From assembly GCF_030646165.1 (NCBI RefSeq), contig NZ_JAUTDO010000007.1:339567-403566 (forward strand): DNA of 64,000 nt, read 5' to 3'. Under the pieces are notes generated by a model. The model was not told the origin of the DNA, searched no databases, and saw nothing but the letters and a program-made list of their open reading frames with translations. Below, one piece after another: positions 35,277-44,714 of the stretch (its first letter is position 1; the number at the start of each line of letters is the position of its first letter). The position numbers and the translations under genes were made by a program. This stretch comes from Conexibacter sp. CPCC 206217 (GTDB lineage Bacteria > Actinomycetota > Thermoleophilia > Solirubrobacterales > Solirubrobacteraceae).

Positions 35277-36584
35277 ATGGTCTCCCTCGACGCATGGCTT
35301 CCGCGCGCGGCCGCGCTGCGCCCCGAGCACCCGGCGCTCGTGACCGGCGACGGGGTCGTCACGACCTATGCGCAGCTGCATGCGCACGCCCGCTTGGCTG
35401 CCGGCGCGCTGGCGCTGCAGGGCGTGCGCGCCGGCGATCGCGTCGCGCTGGGCCTGCCCGCGGGCGTCGAGTTCGTCGCGGTGGTGCACGCGGTGCTGGG
35501 GCTGGGCGCGGCGGTCGTGCCGTTGGACGCGCGGCTGTCGGAGGAGGAGAACGCGGTGCGGGCGGTGGGGGCGAAGGTGGTGGTGGATCGGCCGCTCGCT
35601 GGAGAGGAGCACGATCTCCTGACCCGCTTCGACCCGGCCGCCGTCGCGACCGTGATGCACACCTCCGGCACGACGTCGGCGCCGAAGCCGGTCGAGCTGA
35701 CGATCTCCAACTGGCACTGGAACGCGCTCGGCTCGGCGCTGGCACTCGGCCTCGACCGCGACGAGCGCTGGCTCTGCACGCTGCCGCTCAGCCACGTCGG
35801 CGGCCTCTCGATCCTGCTGCGCAGCGCGATCTACGGCACGACCGTCGTGCTGCACGAGCGCTTCGACGCGCAGCGCGCGGCCGCCGCGCTCGGCGACCCG
35901 GCGCAGGGCGTCACGCTCGTCTCGCTCGTCGCGACGACGCTGGCGCGCGTGCTCGACGCGGGCCTGCAGCAGCCGCCGCGGCTGCGCTGCGCCCTGATCG
36001 GCGGCGCCCCGCTGGCACCGGCGCTCGCGGCCCGCGCCGCCGCCGCCGGCATCCCCGCCGCGCAGACCTACGGCATGACCGAGGCCTGCTCGCAGGTGAC
36101 GACGTCGCTGCCCGGCGAGCCGGAGACCGCGGGCCGCGCGCTCGCAGGTCAGCAGGTCGAGCTGGCCCCCGACGGCGAGATCCTCGTCAGGGGCGAGACC
36201 GTCGCCGTCGCCGCGCCGGCCGCCGACGGCTGGCTGCACACCGGCGACCTCGGCACACTCGACGCGAGCGGCCGCCTGACGGTCACCGGCCGCAAGGCCG
36301 ACACGATCGTCAGCGGCGGCGAGAACGTCGCCCCTCAGGAGGTCGAAGCCGTCCTGCTCGCCCACCCGGCGGTGGCGGACGCGGCGGTCTTCGGCGAAGC
36401 GGACCCGGAGTGGGGGGAGGCGGTGGCGGCGACGGTGGTGCTGCGAGGGGAAGTCGATGCAGAGGATCTCCGCACCCACGTCGCGCAGCGTCTCGCCCGC
36501 TTCAAGGTCCCCAAGCGGATCTCCTTCGCGGACTCGCTGCCGCGCACGCCGTCAGGCAAGCTGCTGCGCCGCGAGCTGAGATAG
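35277..36584 (+). CDS. menE: o-Succinylbenzoate-CoA ligase MenE
   Basis: Adenylate-forming enzyme (435 aa) activating o-succinylbenzoate with ATP and CoA. The P-loop is VMHTSGTTSAPKPVEL, followed by YGMTEACSQV, WLHTGDLGTLD, and the C-terminal catalytic Lys in TPSGKLLRREL. It is compact for this superfamily, as MenE usually is. Divergent from menB-menA-menC and upstream of a methyltransferase gene by 10 bases. Confidence 0.9.
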   Translation: MVSLDAWLPRAAALRPEHPALVTGDGVVTTYAQLHAHARLAAGALALQGVRAGDRVALGLPAGVEFVAVVHAVLGLGAAVVPLDARLSEEENAVRAVGAKVVVDRPLAGEEHDLLTRFDPAAVATVMHTSGTTSAPKPVELTISNWHWNALGSALALGLDRDERWLCTLPLSHVGGLSILLRSAIYGTTVVLHERFDAQRAAAALGDPAQGVTLVSLVATTLARVLDAGLQQPPRLRCALIGGAPLAPALAARAAAAGIPAAQTYGMTEACSQVTTSLPGEPETAGRALAGQQVELAPDGEILVRGETVAVAAPAADGWLHTGDLGTLDASGRLTVTGRKADTIVSGGENVAPQEVEAVLLAHPAVADAAVFGEADPEWGEAVAATVVLRGEVDAEDLRTHVAQRLARFKVPKRISFADSLPRTPSGKLLRRELR

Positions 36585-36587
36585 CCT
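36582..36587 (+). promoter_or_regulatory. -10 box overlapping the menE stop
   Basis: TAGCCT starts with the menE TAG stop and ends 7 nt before the methyltransferase ATG, so the latter may also be transcribed on its own. Confidence 0.4.
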
Positions 36588-36594
36588 CGCAACG

Positions 36595-37464
36595 ATGAGC
36601 GGCGCTGACGAGCACGAGATCGATCCCGACGAGGTGCGCGCGGGTGTGCGCGACCACTGGGAGCGGGCGGCGCCCGGCTGGCGCGAGAGCAGCGGGCGCT
36701 TCAACGCGACCGCGATGGACGTCGCGCAGTGGCTCGTCGATGCGATCCGCCCGCAGCCGGGCATGCGCGTGCTGGAGCTGGCGGCCGGCATCGGCGAGAC
36801 GGGCTTCCTCGCGGCCGAGCTGATCGAGCCCGGCGGCGTGCTGGTCTCGACCGACGGCGCCGAGGCGATGCTGGAGCAGGCGCGCGGGCGGGCGCAGGAG
36901 CTGGGGCTGCGCAACGTCGAGTTCAAGCCGGTCGACATCGAGTGGATCGACGCGCAGACGGCGGAGTTCGACGCCGTCCTGTGCCGCTTCGGCTACATGT
37001 TCGCGCTCGACCGCGAGGCCGCCTTCCGCGAGACCCGCCGCGTGCTGCGCCCCGGCGGCCGCGTCGCGTTCGCGACCTGGACGGCGTTCGAGCGCAACCC
37101 CTGGTCGCGGATCACGCGCACCGCGCTCTACGACGCCGGGCTGACCGACACGCTCGAGATCCTGAGACCGAACCCGTTCGACCTCAGCACCCCCGAGATC
37201 GTCACGGCGCTGCTGGAGGACACCGGCTTCGACGAGGTGCGGACGGCCGAGATCGAGGTCGGCTTCCCGTACGAAGGCGTGATCGACCTCTTCACGCAGA
37301 CGAAGACGCTCTCGCCCGCGTTCGCCGACCTCGTCAGGGACCTCGACGCCCGCCAGCTGACCGACCTGCAAGAGCGCCTGACCGAGAAGACCGCCCCGTA
37401 CACGCAGCCCGACGGCAGCTTCACGCTGCCCGGCGTGGCGCTGGTCGCGTCGGCGCAGGCGTAG
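36595..37464 (+). CDS. Class I SAM-dependent methyltransferase, candidate for the last menaquinone step
   Basis: A 289-residue Rossmann methyltransferase. The SAM-binding loop is VLELAAGIGETG (residues ~59-70), then a DGAEAMLEQAR motif II and RRVLRPGGRVAFATW post-motif. It follows menE by 10 bases, and no other demethylmenaquinone methyltransferase is seen in the window. However, it lacks several hallmarks of UbiE/MenG, so the assignment rests on position. It could instead methylate an unrelated small molecule. Confidence 0.7.
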   Translation: MSGADEHEIDPDEVRAGVRDHWERAAPGWRESSGRFNATAMDVAQWLVDAIRPQPGMRVLELAAGIGETGFLAAELIEPGGVLVSTDGAEAMLEQARGRAQELGLRNVEFKPVDIEWIDAQTAEFDAVLCRFGYMFALDREAAFRETRRVLRPGGRVAFATWTAFERNPWSRITRTALYDAGLTDTLEILRPNPFDLSTPEIVTALLEDTGFDEVRTAEIEVGFPYEGVIDLFTQTKTLSPAFADLVRDLDARQLTDLQERLTEKTAPYTQPDGSFTLPGVALVASAQA

Positions 37465-37498
37465 ACGCTCCGGAAGCTGTTGCAAAGCGGGCTTCCGC

Positions 37499-37504
37499 TA
37501 CCCT
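37499..37504 (+). promoter_or_regulatory. -10 box for ilvC
   Basis: TACCCT, 7 nt before the ilvC ATG, with no ribosome-binding site. No -35 at standard spacing is obvious. Confidence 0.4.
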
Positions 37505-37511
37505 GCCGCGA

Positions 37512-38504
<993 letters not shown>

Positions 38505-38507
38505 GCC

Positions 38508-38527
38508 GGATCGGCTGGCGCCGATCC
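38508..38527 (+). terminator. Hairpin after ilvC
   Basis: GGATCGG/CCGATCC (7-bp perfect stem, 6-nt loop) starts 3 bases after the ilvC stop. No T-tract follows. Confidence 0.5.
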
Positions 38528-38597
38528 AGACGCGAGTTCCACGGCGGCGGGCCGGCACCGCGTCACGTCGCCGGGAACTCCCTCGCGTCGGTCCGCC

Positions 38598-39284
38598 TCA
38601 GGCTCCCGCGCTCGCCAGCGCCCGCTCCATCTCACCCGTCGGCTGCTCCAGCACCCGCCCGTGCCCGACGGCCAGCCGCGCCGGCTCCAGCCCGCGCAGC
38701 GTGCGCGCGGTCGCGAGCGCGGTGGGGCGGTGCCAGCTCACCAGGGAGGGGAACGGGAACGGCCACTTCGGCTTGCCGACCGCCTGCACGCCGCCGAGCG
38801 TGACCCACGAATCGCCGGCGATCAGCGTCCGCTCGCGCGGGTCCAGCAGGGCGATCTGGCCGGGCGTGTGGCCGGGCGCGGCGTGGACCTCGAGCGAGCC
38901 GACGCGGTCGCCGGGCACCAGCAGCGCCGTCGGGCGCGTCTTCGTTCTGAGGATCCTCGCCCCGCTCAGCGGCGGCTCGCCCGGCTCCATCACGGGGTCG
39001 CCGTCCATCAGCTTCGCCTCGCGCGCGCTGACCAGCACCGGCACGTCCGCCAGCGCGGCGTGGAGGTCGTCGAGCGACCCGGCATGGTCGGCGTGGCCGT
39101 GCGTCAGCACGATCCGCACGATCGGCGCGCCGGCCGCGGAAGCAGCCGCCAGGATCGCCTTCGCGGAGCCGCTCATCAGCGTGTCGACGAGCGTCAGCCC
39201 GTCGTCCTCGCGCACGAGGAACGCGTTGACGGCGCCGAAGCGGGTCAGCGCCGTGAGGTGGGCGCCGTGCGTGCTGGTCTTCAT
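38598..39284 (-). CDS. MBL-fold metallo-hydrolase
   Basis: A 228-residue metallo-beta-lactamase-fold hydrolase. The metal motif is LTHGHADHAG (HxHxDH), a second His lies in HAAPGHTPGQ, and the bridging Asp in IAGDSW. The closest general type is the glyoxalase II-like/hydrolase group; substrate is unknown. GGAGG precedes ATG 39284. It is divergent from the serA region and convergent with ilvC. Confidence 0.8.
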   Translation of the reverse strand: MKTSTHGAHLTALTRFGAVNAFLVREDDGLTLVDTLMSGSAKAILAAASAAGAPIVRIVLTHGHADHAGSLDDLHAALADVPVLVSAREAKLMDGDPVMEPGEPPLSGARILRTKTRPTALLVPGDRVGSLEVHAAPGHTPGQIALLDPRERTLIAGDSWVTLGGVQAVGKPKWPFPFPSLVSWHRPTALATARTLRGLEPARLAVGHGRVLEQPTGEMERALASAGA

Positions 39285-39328
39285 CGAGCTGAGCCTCCGC
39301 GGCAGAACGGACAGGAGCACGGAGACGC

Positions 39329-39334
39329 TAGTCT
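39329..39334 (+). promoter_or_regulatory. -10 box ahead of the serA upstream ORF
   Basis: TAGTCT, 13 nt before the ATG of the short upstream ORF, giving a predicted leader of only about 7 nt. Confidence 0.35.
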
Positions 39335-39347
39335 TCGCGCGCCGCCA

Positions 39348-39431
39348 ATGACGACGATCGAGTTGAATCCGATGCCCTCAGCAGCCCCGTTGAAGCCCGC
39401 GTCCATCCGTTCGAAGGCCCCGCGCGCATGA
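39348..39431 (+). CDS. 27-codon upstream ORF coupled to serA
   Basis: A short frame starts at ATG 39348, and its TGA overlaps the serA ATG as ATGA. It contains three Ser codons (TCA, TCC, TCG) and is rich in Ala and Pro. The exact ATGA overlap and a promoter-like box just upstream suggest it is translated and feeds ribosomes onto serA. It could be a regulatory leader peptide or a chance frame; no terminator-like structure lies between. Confidence 0.4.
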   Translation: MTTIELNPMPSAAPLKPASIRSKAPRA

Positions 39432-41038
39432 GCGACAGACTGAAGATCCTGGTCAAGGAGAAGCTCGCCGACACCGGCGTAGAGCTCCTCCGCGAGCACT
39501 TCGACGTCGACCTCGGCGACAGCTGGTCCGACGACGAGTTCCGCGCCAGACTGCCCGACTACGAGGGCATCATCATCCGCTCCGCGACGAAGATGACCGA
39601 GGAGTACATCGCCCTCGGCACGAATCTGCGCGTGATCGGCCGAGCCGGTGTCGGCGTCAACAACGTCGACGTACCCGCGGCGACCAGACGCGGCATCGTC
39701 GTCGCCAACGCGCCGCAGAGCAACGTCGTGACCGCCGCCGAGCACACGATGGCGCTGCTGATGTCGCTCGCGCGCAACGTCCCGCAGGCCGACGCCTCGC
39801 TCAAGGCCGGCAAGTGGGAGCGCTCGAAGTTCGGCGGAGTCGAGGTCTACGAGAAGGTGCTCGGGATCGTCGGCTTCGGCCGCATCGGGCAGCTCGTCGC
39901 CGAGCGCGCGAAGGGCTTCGGCATGCGCGTCGTCGCGTACGACCCGTTCGTCGGGGCGGAGCGCTACAAGGACCTCGGCGTCGAGAAGGCCGACACCTCG
40001 GCCGACGTCTACAAGGTCGCCGACTTCGTCACGATCCACCTGCCCGTCACGCCCGAGACCAAGGGCTGGCTGAACGCCGAGGCGTTCGGCCAGATGAAGG
40101 ACGGCGTGCGCGTGGTCAACTGCGCCCGCGGCGAGCTGATCGACGACGCCGCGCTGCAGGCGGCGCTCGACTCCGGCAAGGTCGCCGGCGCCGCGCTCGA
40201 CGTCTTCCCGAGCGAGCCGATCACCGACTACCCGCTCTTCGACGGCTACCCGCAGGTCGTCGTGACACCGCACCTCGGCGCCTCGACCGCCGAGGCACAG
40301 GACCGCGCCGGCGTGCAGACGGCCGAGCAGGTGATCGCCGCACTGACCGGCGGCACCGTCACGACCGCGGTCAACATCCCCGCGATCGCCGCCGAGGACA
40401 TGGAGGTCCTCAGCCCGTTCGTGCCGCTCTGCCAGAAGCTCGGCAAGCTCGCCGTCTCGCTCGCGGACGGCTCGATCGACGGGCTCGAGCTGGAGTACTT
40501 CGGCCGCATCGGTGACCGTGACACGCGCCTGCTGACGATCGCCGTCCTGCAGGGCGTCCTGACCGGGCACACCGAGGAAGAGGTCAACCAAGTCAACGCG
40601 CCCTCGATCGCCGACCAGCGCGGCATCGAGGTCACCGAGACCAAGCGCGCGACCGCGCGCGACTTCAACGACATCGTGCGTGTCACGGTCGTCAGCGGCG
40701 ACACGCGCCAGCGCGTCGTCGGCACCAACGTCGGGCGCCTCAACCGCCCGCACCTGCTCGAGGTCTGGGGCCAGCGCTTCGACCTGCAGCTGGAGCCGAA
40801 CCTCGCGCTGTTCGCCTACTCCGACGTGCCCGGCATGATCGGCCGCGTCGGCTCGACGTTCGGCGAGAAGGGGATCAACATCGTCTCCGCCGCCGTCGGC
40901 CGCACGGCGGACGACGAGGACGGCACGGGTGAGAACGCCGTGATGGTCGTCACGACCGACGCGCCGGTCGAGGCCGCCGTCGTCGAAGAGATCGCCGCGA
41001 CCGACGGCTTCGTCCGCGGCCGCGCCGTCTCGCTGTAG
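39428..41038 (+). CDS. serA: D-3-phosphoglycerate dehydrogenase (long form)
   Basis: First enzyme of serine synthesis, oxidising 3-phosphoglycerate with NAD+. At 536 aa it has the long, mycobacterial-type plan: catalytic and Rossmann domains (LGIVGFGRIGQLVAERAKGFGM; catalytic Arg in NCARGELIDD, Glu in DVFPSEP, His in TPHLGAST), an allosteric substrate-binding domain (~residues 320-455), and a C-terminal ACT domain (~460-536) for serine feedback. Serine feeds cysE/cysK at the other end of the window. A strong hairpin follows. Confidence 0.95.
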   Translation: MSDRLKILVKEKLADTGVELLREHFDVDLGDSWSDDEFRARLPDYEGIIIRSATKMTEEYIALGTNLRVIGRAGVGVNNVDVPAATRRGIVVANAPQSNVVTAAEHTMALLMSLARNVPQADASLKAGKWERSKFGGVEVYEKVLGIVGFGRIGQLVAERAKGFGMRVVAYDPFVGAERYKDLGVEKADTSADVYKVADFVTIHLPVTPETKGWLNAEAFGQMKDGVRVVNCARGELIDDAALQAALDSGKVAGAALDVFPSEPITDYPLFDGYPQVVVTPHLGASTAEAQDRAGVQTAEQVIAALTGGTVTTAVNIPAIAAEDMEVLSPFVPLCQKLGKLAVSLADGSIDGLELEYFGRIGDRDTRLLTIAVLQGVLTGHTEEEVNQVNAPSIADQRGIEVTETKRATARDFNDIVRVTVVSGDTRQRVVGTNVGRLNRPHLLEVWGQRFDLQLEPNLALFAYSDVPGMIGRVGSTFGEKGINIVSAAVGRTADDEDGTGENAVMVVTTDAPVEAAVVEEIAATDGFVRGRAVSL

Positions 41039-41051
41039 CTCAGTGGTCGTT

Positions 41052-41086
41052 GGTACGGCCGCGCCGCGCATCGGCCCGGCCGTACC
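41052..41086 (+). terminator. Strong hairpin after serA
   Basis: GGTACGGCCG/CGGCCGTACC forms a perfect 10-bp stem around a 15-nt loop, 13 bases after the serA stop. It is the longest perfect stem among the gene-end hairpins I found. Confidence 0.6.
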
Positions 41087-41134
41087 CACTACTGGTCCTT
41101 GCTTCTCCCCGCCCGGCGCGCCATCGTGCGCACG

Positions 41135-41833
41135 ATGAGCGTTGACTTCAGACTCGGGCGCGCGCTGCTGCTGGGCGCGCTCGCCGCCCTCGCGGCCCCC
41201 TCCATCGCCGCGGCCGCACCCGTCTCGACGGCGCCGCCGAGCATCAGAGGCACGCTCGCCTTCGGGCAGACCGTCAGATGCGATCCCGGCCAGTGGAGCG
41301 GCGCGCCGACCGCCTTCACGTACGACTGGATGCTGAACGGCAGCTCGCGCGGCAGCGGTCCGACGTTCGCGATCGACGACCCGTACTTCACCGCCTATCC
41401 GCTCGCCTGCCAAGTGACCGCGACCGACGCGACGGGCGCGACCGCCGTCGCCAGCTCGGCCGCCGCGACGCCCAGACCGGGCACCGCGAAGATCGTCGTC
41501 AGCAGATTCGTCGCGCAGAGAAGAGGCCGCATCCTCGCGACCGGCAAGATCACCCCGGCGGCGATCGGACGCAGATGGGACGGCGGCAGCGTGGTCCTGC
41601 GGCGCAACGTGCCGGGTCGCAGAGACGGCGCCTCCTTCCAGCTCAGCGACCCGACGCCGATCCGCAGAGACGGCAGCTTCAAGGTCATCGGCGCAGACGC
41701 GCCCGGCAGATGGCAGATCCGGCTCGACTTCGTGCCGGCGGCGCTGAACCTGTGGAGCACGCCCGAGGTCGTCAAGCGGCTGACGATCTCCAGCGGCGGG
41801 CGCGGCTGCGGCGGCTGCTCGCTGACCGGCTGA
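41135..41833 (+). CDS. Secreted Ig-like protein of unknown function
   Basis: A 232-residue exported protein. The signal peptide (residues 1-28) ends in IAAAAP. The next ~80 residues (PPSIRGTLAFGQTVRCDPGQWSG...YDWMLNG) match the pattern of surface Ig-like domains that occur in long actinobacterial repeat proteins. The second half is basic and beta-rich. The C-terminus has CGGCSLTG. AGA dominates the arginine codons in the mature part. No enzyme motif is seen. Confidence 0.6.
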   Translation: MSVDFRLGRALLLGALAALAAPSIAAAAPVSTAPPSIRGTLAFGQTVRCDPGQWSGAPTAFTYDWMLNGSSRGSGPTFAIDDPYFTAYPLACQVTATDATGATAVASSAAATPRPGTAKIVVSRFVAQRRGRILATGKITPAAIGRRWDGGSVVLRRNVPGRRDGASFQLSDPTPIRRDGSFKVIGADAPGRWQIRLDFVPAALNLWSTPEVVKRLTISSGGRGCGGCSLTG

Positions 41834-41874
41834 GCGGGGGGCGAACCTTCCTGCGGCGCGAACGGAGCAGGTGG

Positions 41875-41880
41875 TAAGCT
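41875..41880 (+). promoter_or_regulatory. -10 box for the leuA leader
   Basis: TAAGCT ends 10 nt before the leader-peptide ATG. The predicted mRNA start is within a few bases of that ATG. Confidence 0.45.
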
Positions 41881-41890
41881 CTCCGCGTTC

Positions 41891-41944
41891 ATGTCGCGTC
41901 AGCTCGCCCTTCGACTTCTTCTCCTCCCCCCTCGGGGGGAATAG
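41891..41944 (+). CDS. Leucine-rich leader peptide upstream of leuA
   Basis: A 17-codon frame, MSRQLALRLLLLPPRGE, contains six Leu, four of them consecutive and read by CTT CTT CTC CTC. CTT is rare in this GC-rich genome, where CTG and CTC dominate. It ends 71 bases before leuA. By analogy with known leucine leader peptides, ribosome stalling when leucyl-tRNA is scarce could raise leuA expression. A CCCCC/GGGGG hairpin (41926-41939) lies at its 3' end and GCGGC/GCCGC (41951-41966) follows; neither has a T-tract, so the switch may work by translation or Rho. Confidence 0.7.
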   Translation: MSRQLALRLLLLPPRGE

Positions 41945-42015
41945 TGCGTGGCGGCCGCGTAGCCGCAAACCATTGAGAAGATTCGAAGCACCGAGCCGAT
42001 AAGGAAGAGCACGAC

Positions 42016-43605
42016 ATGAGCCCCGCCGAGCAGGACCCCAACCGAGTACTGATCTTCGACACGACGCTGCGCGACGGCGAGCAGTCGCCGGGGATCTCGC
42101 TCAACACGAGCGAGAAGCTGGAGATCGCGCAGCAGCTCGCGCGCCTCGGCGTCGACGTCATCGAGGCCGGCTTCCCGATCGCCTCGCCGGGCGACTTCGA
42201 GGCGGTCGAGGCGATCGCCCGTCAGGTCGACGGCCCCGTGATCGCCGGGCTCGCGCGGATCCACGTCGGCGACATCGACGCGGCATTCAACGCCGTCAGA
42301 GACTCGGCGCGACCTCGCATCCACACGTTCGTCTCGACGTCCGACATCCACATCGAGCACCAGATGCGCTCCACCCGCGCGGACGTGCTCGGGCTGACGC
42401 GCGCCGGCGTCGCGCACGCCAAGGCGTACGTCGACGACGTCGAGTTCTCGCCGATGGACGCGACCCGCTCCGACGTCGAGTTCACCGCCGAGGTGCTGCA
42501 GATCGCGATCGACGAGGGCGCGACGACGATCAACATCCCTGACACCGTCGGCTACACGATGCCGCACGAGTACACGGCGTTCCTGGAGCGCCTGTACGAG
42601 CTGACGCCGGCGTTGAGAGACGTCGTGCTGTCGGTCCACTGCCACGACGACCTCGGCCTCGCCGTCGCGAACTCGTTCGCCGGCGTGCTGGCCGGCGCGC
42701 GCCAGGTCGAGTGCGCGATCAACGGCCTCGGCGAGCGCGCGGGCAACGCGTCGCTGGAGGAGATCGTGATGCTGCTGCGCACGCGGCAGGCCGACGTGGG
42801 GCTGAGAACCGGTGCGGTGACGACCGAGATCGCGCGCACCAGCCGCCTCGTCTCGCGCCTGACCGGCTACTCGGTCCAGCCGAACAAGGCGATCATCGGC
42901 CGCAACGCGTTCGCGCACGAGTCCGGGATCCACCAGGACGGCGTGCTGAAGAACCGCGAGACGTACGAGATCATGGACGCCCAGAGCGTCGGCCTCGACT
43001 CCAACTCGCTGGTGCTCGGCAAGCACTCCGGGCGCCACGCGCTGAGAGACGCGCTGGCCGAGATGGGGATCGTCGTGGACGGCGCCGCGCTGAACACCGC
43101 CTTCAAGCGCTTCAAGCAGATCGCGGACAAGAAGAAGCAGGTCACTGCGATGGACCTGGAGGCGCTCGTGACCGACGAGCTGCGCGAGGAGATCCCCTCG
43201 TACGCGCTCGAATGGTTCGAGGTCGAGGCGTCGTCGAGACGGCCGCCGCACGCGACCGTCGGCGTGCGGCTGCCGGACGGCTCCGAGGCGACCGGCTCGT
43301 TCACCGGCGACGGCCCGATCGACGCGGTCTTCCACGCGATCAACGCGGCGACCAACGTCGACGCGCGCCTGCGCGAGTTCCGCATCGACGCCGTCACCGG
43401 CGGCCAGGACGCGCTCGGCGAGACCTCCGTCGTGCTCGAGGTCGGCGGCGTCGCCGGCTCCGGCCAGGGCGTCTCGACCGACATCATCGAGGCGGCCGGC
43501 CGCGCCTACGTGCGCGCCCTCTCCAACGCCGTGCGCCGCCGCTCGGTCGCGACCGAGGCCGAAGAGGCCACGGCGGCGGCTGCTTCGCGCGTCACGACGC
43601 CGTAG
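42016..43605 (+). CDS. leuA: 2-Isopropylmalate synthase
   Basis: Condenses acetyl-CoA with 2-oxoisovalerate, the first leucine-specific step. The protein is 529 aa, the long form with a C-terminal leucine-sensing domain (residues ~385-505). N-terminal FDTTLRDGEQSPGIS provides the metal Asp and catalytic Arg; metal His pair is SVHCHDDLGLAVANS; GLGERAGNASLEEIVM and HESGIHQDG follow. AAGGAAGAG precedes the ATG. Upstream is a Leu-rich leader peptide; downstream a 9-bp hairpin. Confidence 0.95.
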   Translation: MSPAEQDPNRVLIFDTTLRDGEQSPGISLNTSEKLEIAQQLARLGVDVIEAGFPIASPGDFEAVEAIARQVDGPVIAGLARIHVGDIDAAFNAVRDSARPRIHTFVSTSDIHIEHQMRSTRADVLGLTRAGVAHAKAYVDDVEFSPMDATRSDVEFTAEVLQIAIDEGATTINIPDTVGYTMPHEYTAFLERLYELTPALRDVVLSVHCHDDLGLAVANSFAGVLAGARQVECAINGLGERAGNASLEEIVMLLRTRQADVGLRTGAVTTEIARTSRLVSRLTGYSVQPNKAIIGRNAFAHESGIHQDGVLKNRETYEIMDAQSVGLDSNSLVLGKHSGRHALRDALAEMGIVVDGAALNTAFKRFKQIADKKKQVTAMDLEALVTDELREEIPSYALEWFEVEASSRRPPHATVGVRLPDGSEATGSFTGDGPIDAVFHAINAATNVDARLREFRIDAVTGGQDALGETSVVLEVGGVAGSGQGVSTDIIEAAGRAYVRALSNAVRRRSVATEAEEATAAAASRVTTP

Positions 43606-43618
43606 GAAATCGCGGTTC

Positions 43619-43642
43619 GCGCGCCGCTTGCGGGCGGCGCGC
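43619..43642 (+). terminator. Hairpin after leuA
   Basis: GCGCGCCGC/GCGGCGCGC forms a 9-bp perfect stem with a 6-nt loop, 13 bases after the leuA stop. The remaining ~210 bp to the next gene show no other clear element. Confidence 0.5.
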
Positions 43643-43853
43643 CGTCGTGTCCGCGGCGCTTTCGGCGTCGCTCAGCCGCTCAACGCTCGGCGCCGGTCGC
43701 TTCGACCGTCGCCGAGCTGCAGCCGCGCTGAACAGCTCGACAGCGGATCGTCGCCGCGGACGCCCGCGTCGTGCGCACGCTGCGCTGTCACGAGCGCGGC
43801 CGCGCCACGTGCTAGGTTCGCGCGAGGTCGACGCGACAACGGGGAGAGATCAC

Positions 43854-44606
43854 ATGGGACTGCTCGCAGGATGTCGCGCAGGTGGCGCCGCGATCGTCGC
43901 GGTCGCCGTCGTCACGTCGCTGATCCCCTGCGCTGTCGCGCCGGCCGCGACGCCGACCGCGGTCCTAACGGTGGACGGCGATCTCTACGACGTCAGCGGA
44001 CGTCCGGACGAGTGGCTGCACGGCCCCGGCGGCCCGCTCGGCACAGCCGTGGCGGTTGCGCGCTTTCCGTTCAGTGGCAGCGTCCTCTACAGCGAGCCGC
44101 CGACGTCGGTCGACGCGCGCCTGCTCGACCGCTCGTTCAAGCGGGTGCCCGGCGCCGCGGTGAGCGTGCGGCAGATCGACGATCTCGTCTGGGACGTCGG
44201 GGTCGCTCGAGCCGTACCGGACGAGACGAAGGTCTGGCTCGTGGCGCACTACGCCGAGCCGTCCGATGGAGTCAACTTCGCTCAGACCAGCGTGTTTCGA
44301 CTGATCTGGCAGGACGATCTGCAGTTCGTCGGGCCGCGCGCTCCCGCGCCGACCGTCGAGCTGACGCAGGTCAGGCGGCGCGGCGCGAGAATCGTCCTGC
44401 AGGTCCGCACGAACATCACCGGCGTCGTGACCGGGAGCGTTCGCCAGGCGGGATCCACGCACAGCTTCTCGCGCGGCGGGATGGTCGCCGGCACGCACCG
44501 CTTCTTCGCCTATGTCCCGCGTCCGCGCACACGCGTCGCGACGGTGACGGTCCGCCTGACCGACCTCGCCGACCGCAGCGCGAGCGCCGTGCGTACGCTT
44601 CGCTGA
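43854..44606 (+). CDS. Secreted protein of unknown function
   Basis: A 250-residue protein with a signal sequence (residues ~1-32, long hydrophobic core, Ala-rich end). The mature part is beta-rich with regularly spaced Val and Thr (VLTVDGDLYDVSG, ARIVLQVRTNITGVVTGSV, TRVATVTVRLTDLADRSASAVRTL). The C-terminal third resembles Ig-like domains that close many exported actinobacterial proteins. GGGGAGAG provides a good ribosome-binding site 6 nt before the ATG. No catalytic motif is recognised. Confidence 0.6.
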   Translation: MGLLAGCRAGGAAIVAVAVVTSLIPCAVAPAATPTAVLTVDGDLYDVSGRPDEWLHGPGGPLGTAVAVARFPFSGSVLYSEPPTSVDARLLDRSFKRVPGAAVSVRQIDDLVWDVGVARAVPDETKVWLVAHYAEPSDGVNFAQTSVFRLIWQDDLQFVGPRAPAPTVELTQVRRRGARIVLQVRTNITGVVTGSVRQAGSTHSFSRGGMVAGTHRFFAYVPRPRTRVATVTVRLTDLADRSASAVRTLR

Positions 44607-44714
44607 CTGAGACCGGCGCCGTTGCGCACGCGCGAGCGTGACGCGACGCCGCGGGCGAGTCGCGATGGCAGGGCGCCGTTCGCGCGAGGTCGCGCGAGTT
44701 GCGACCGCCGCGCG

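Noticed and set aside
34403..35362. N-terminal extension of menA to 35362
   Set aside because: It would cover menB in another frame; the GTGA overlap at 34399-34402 explains the true start.
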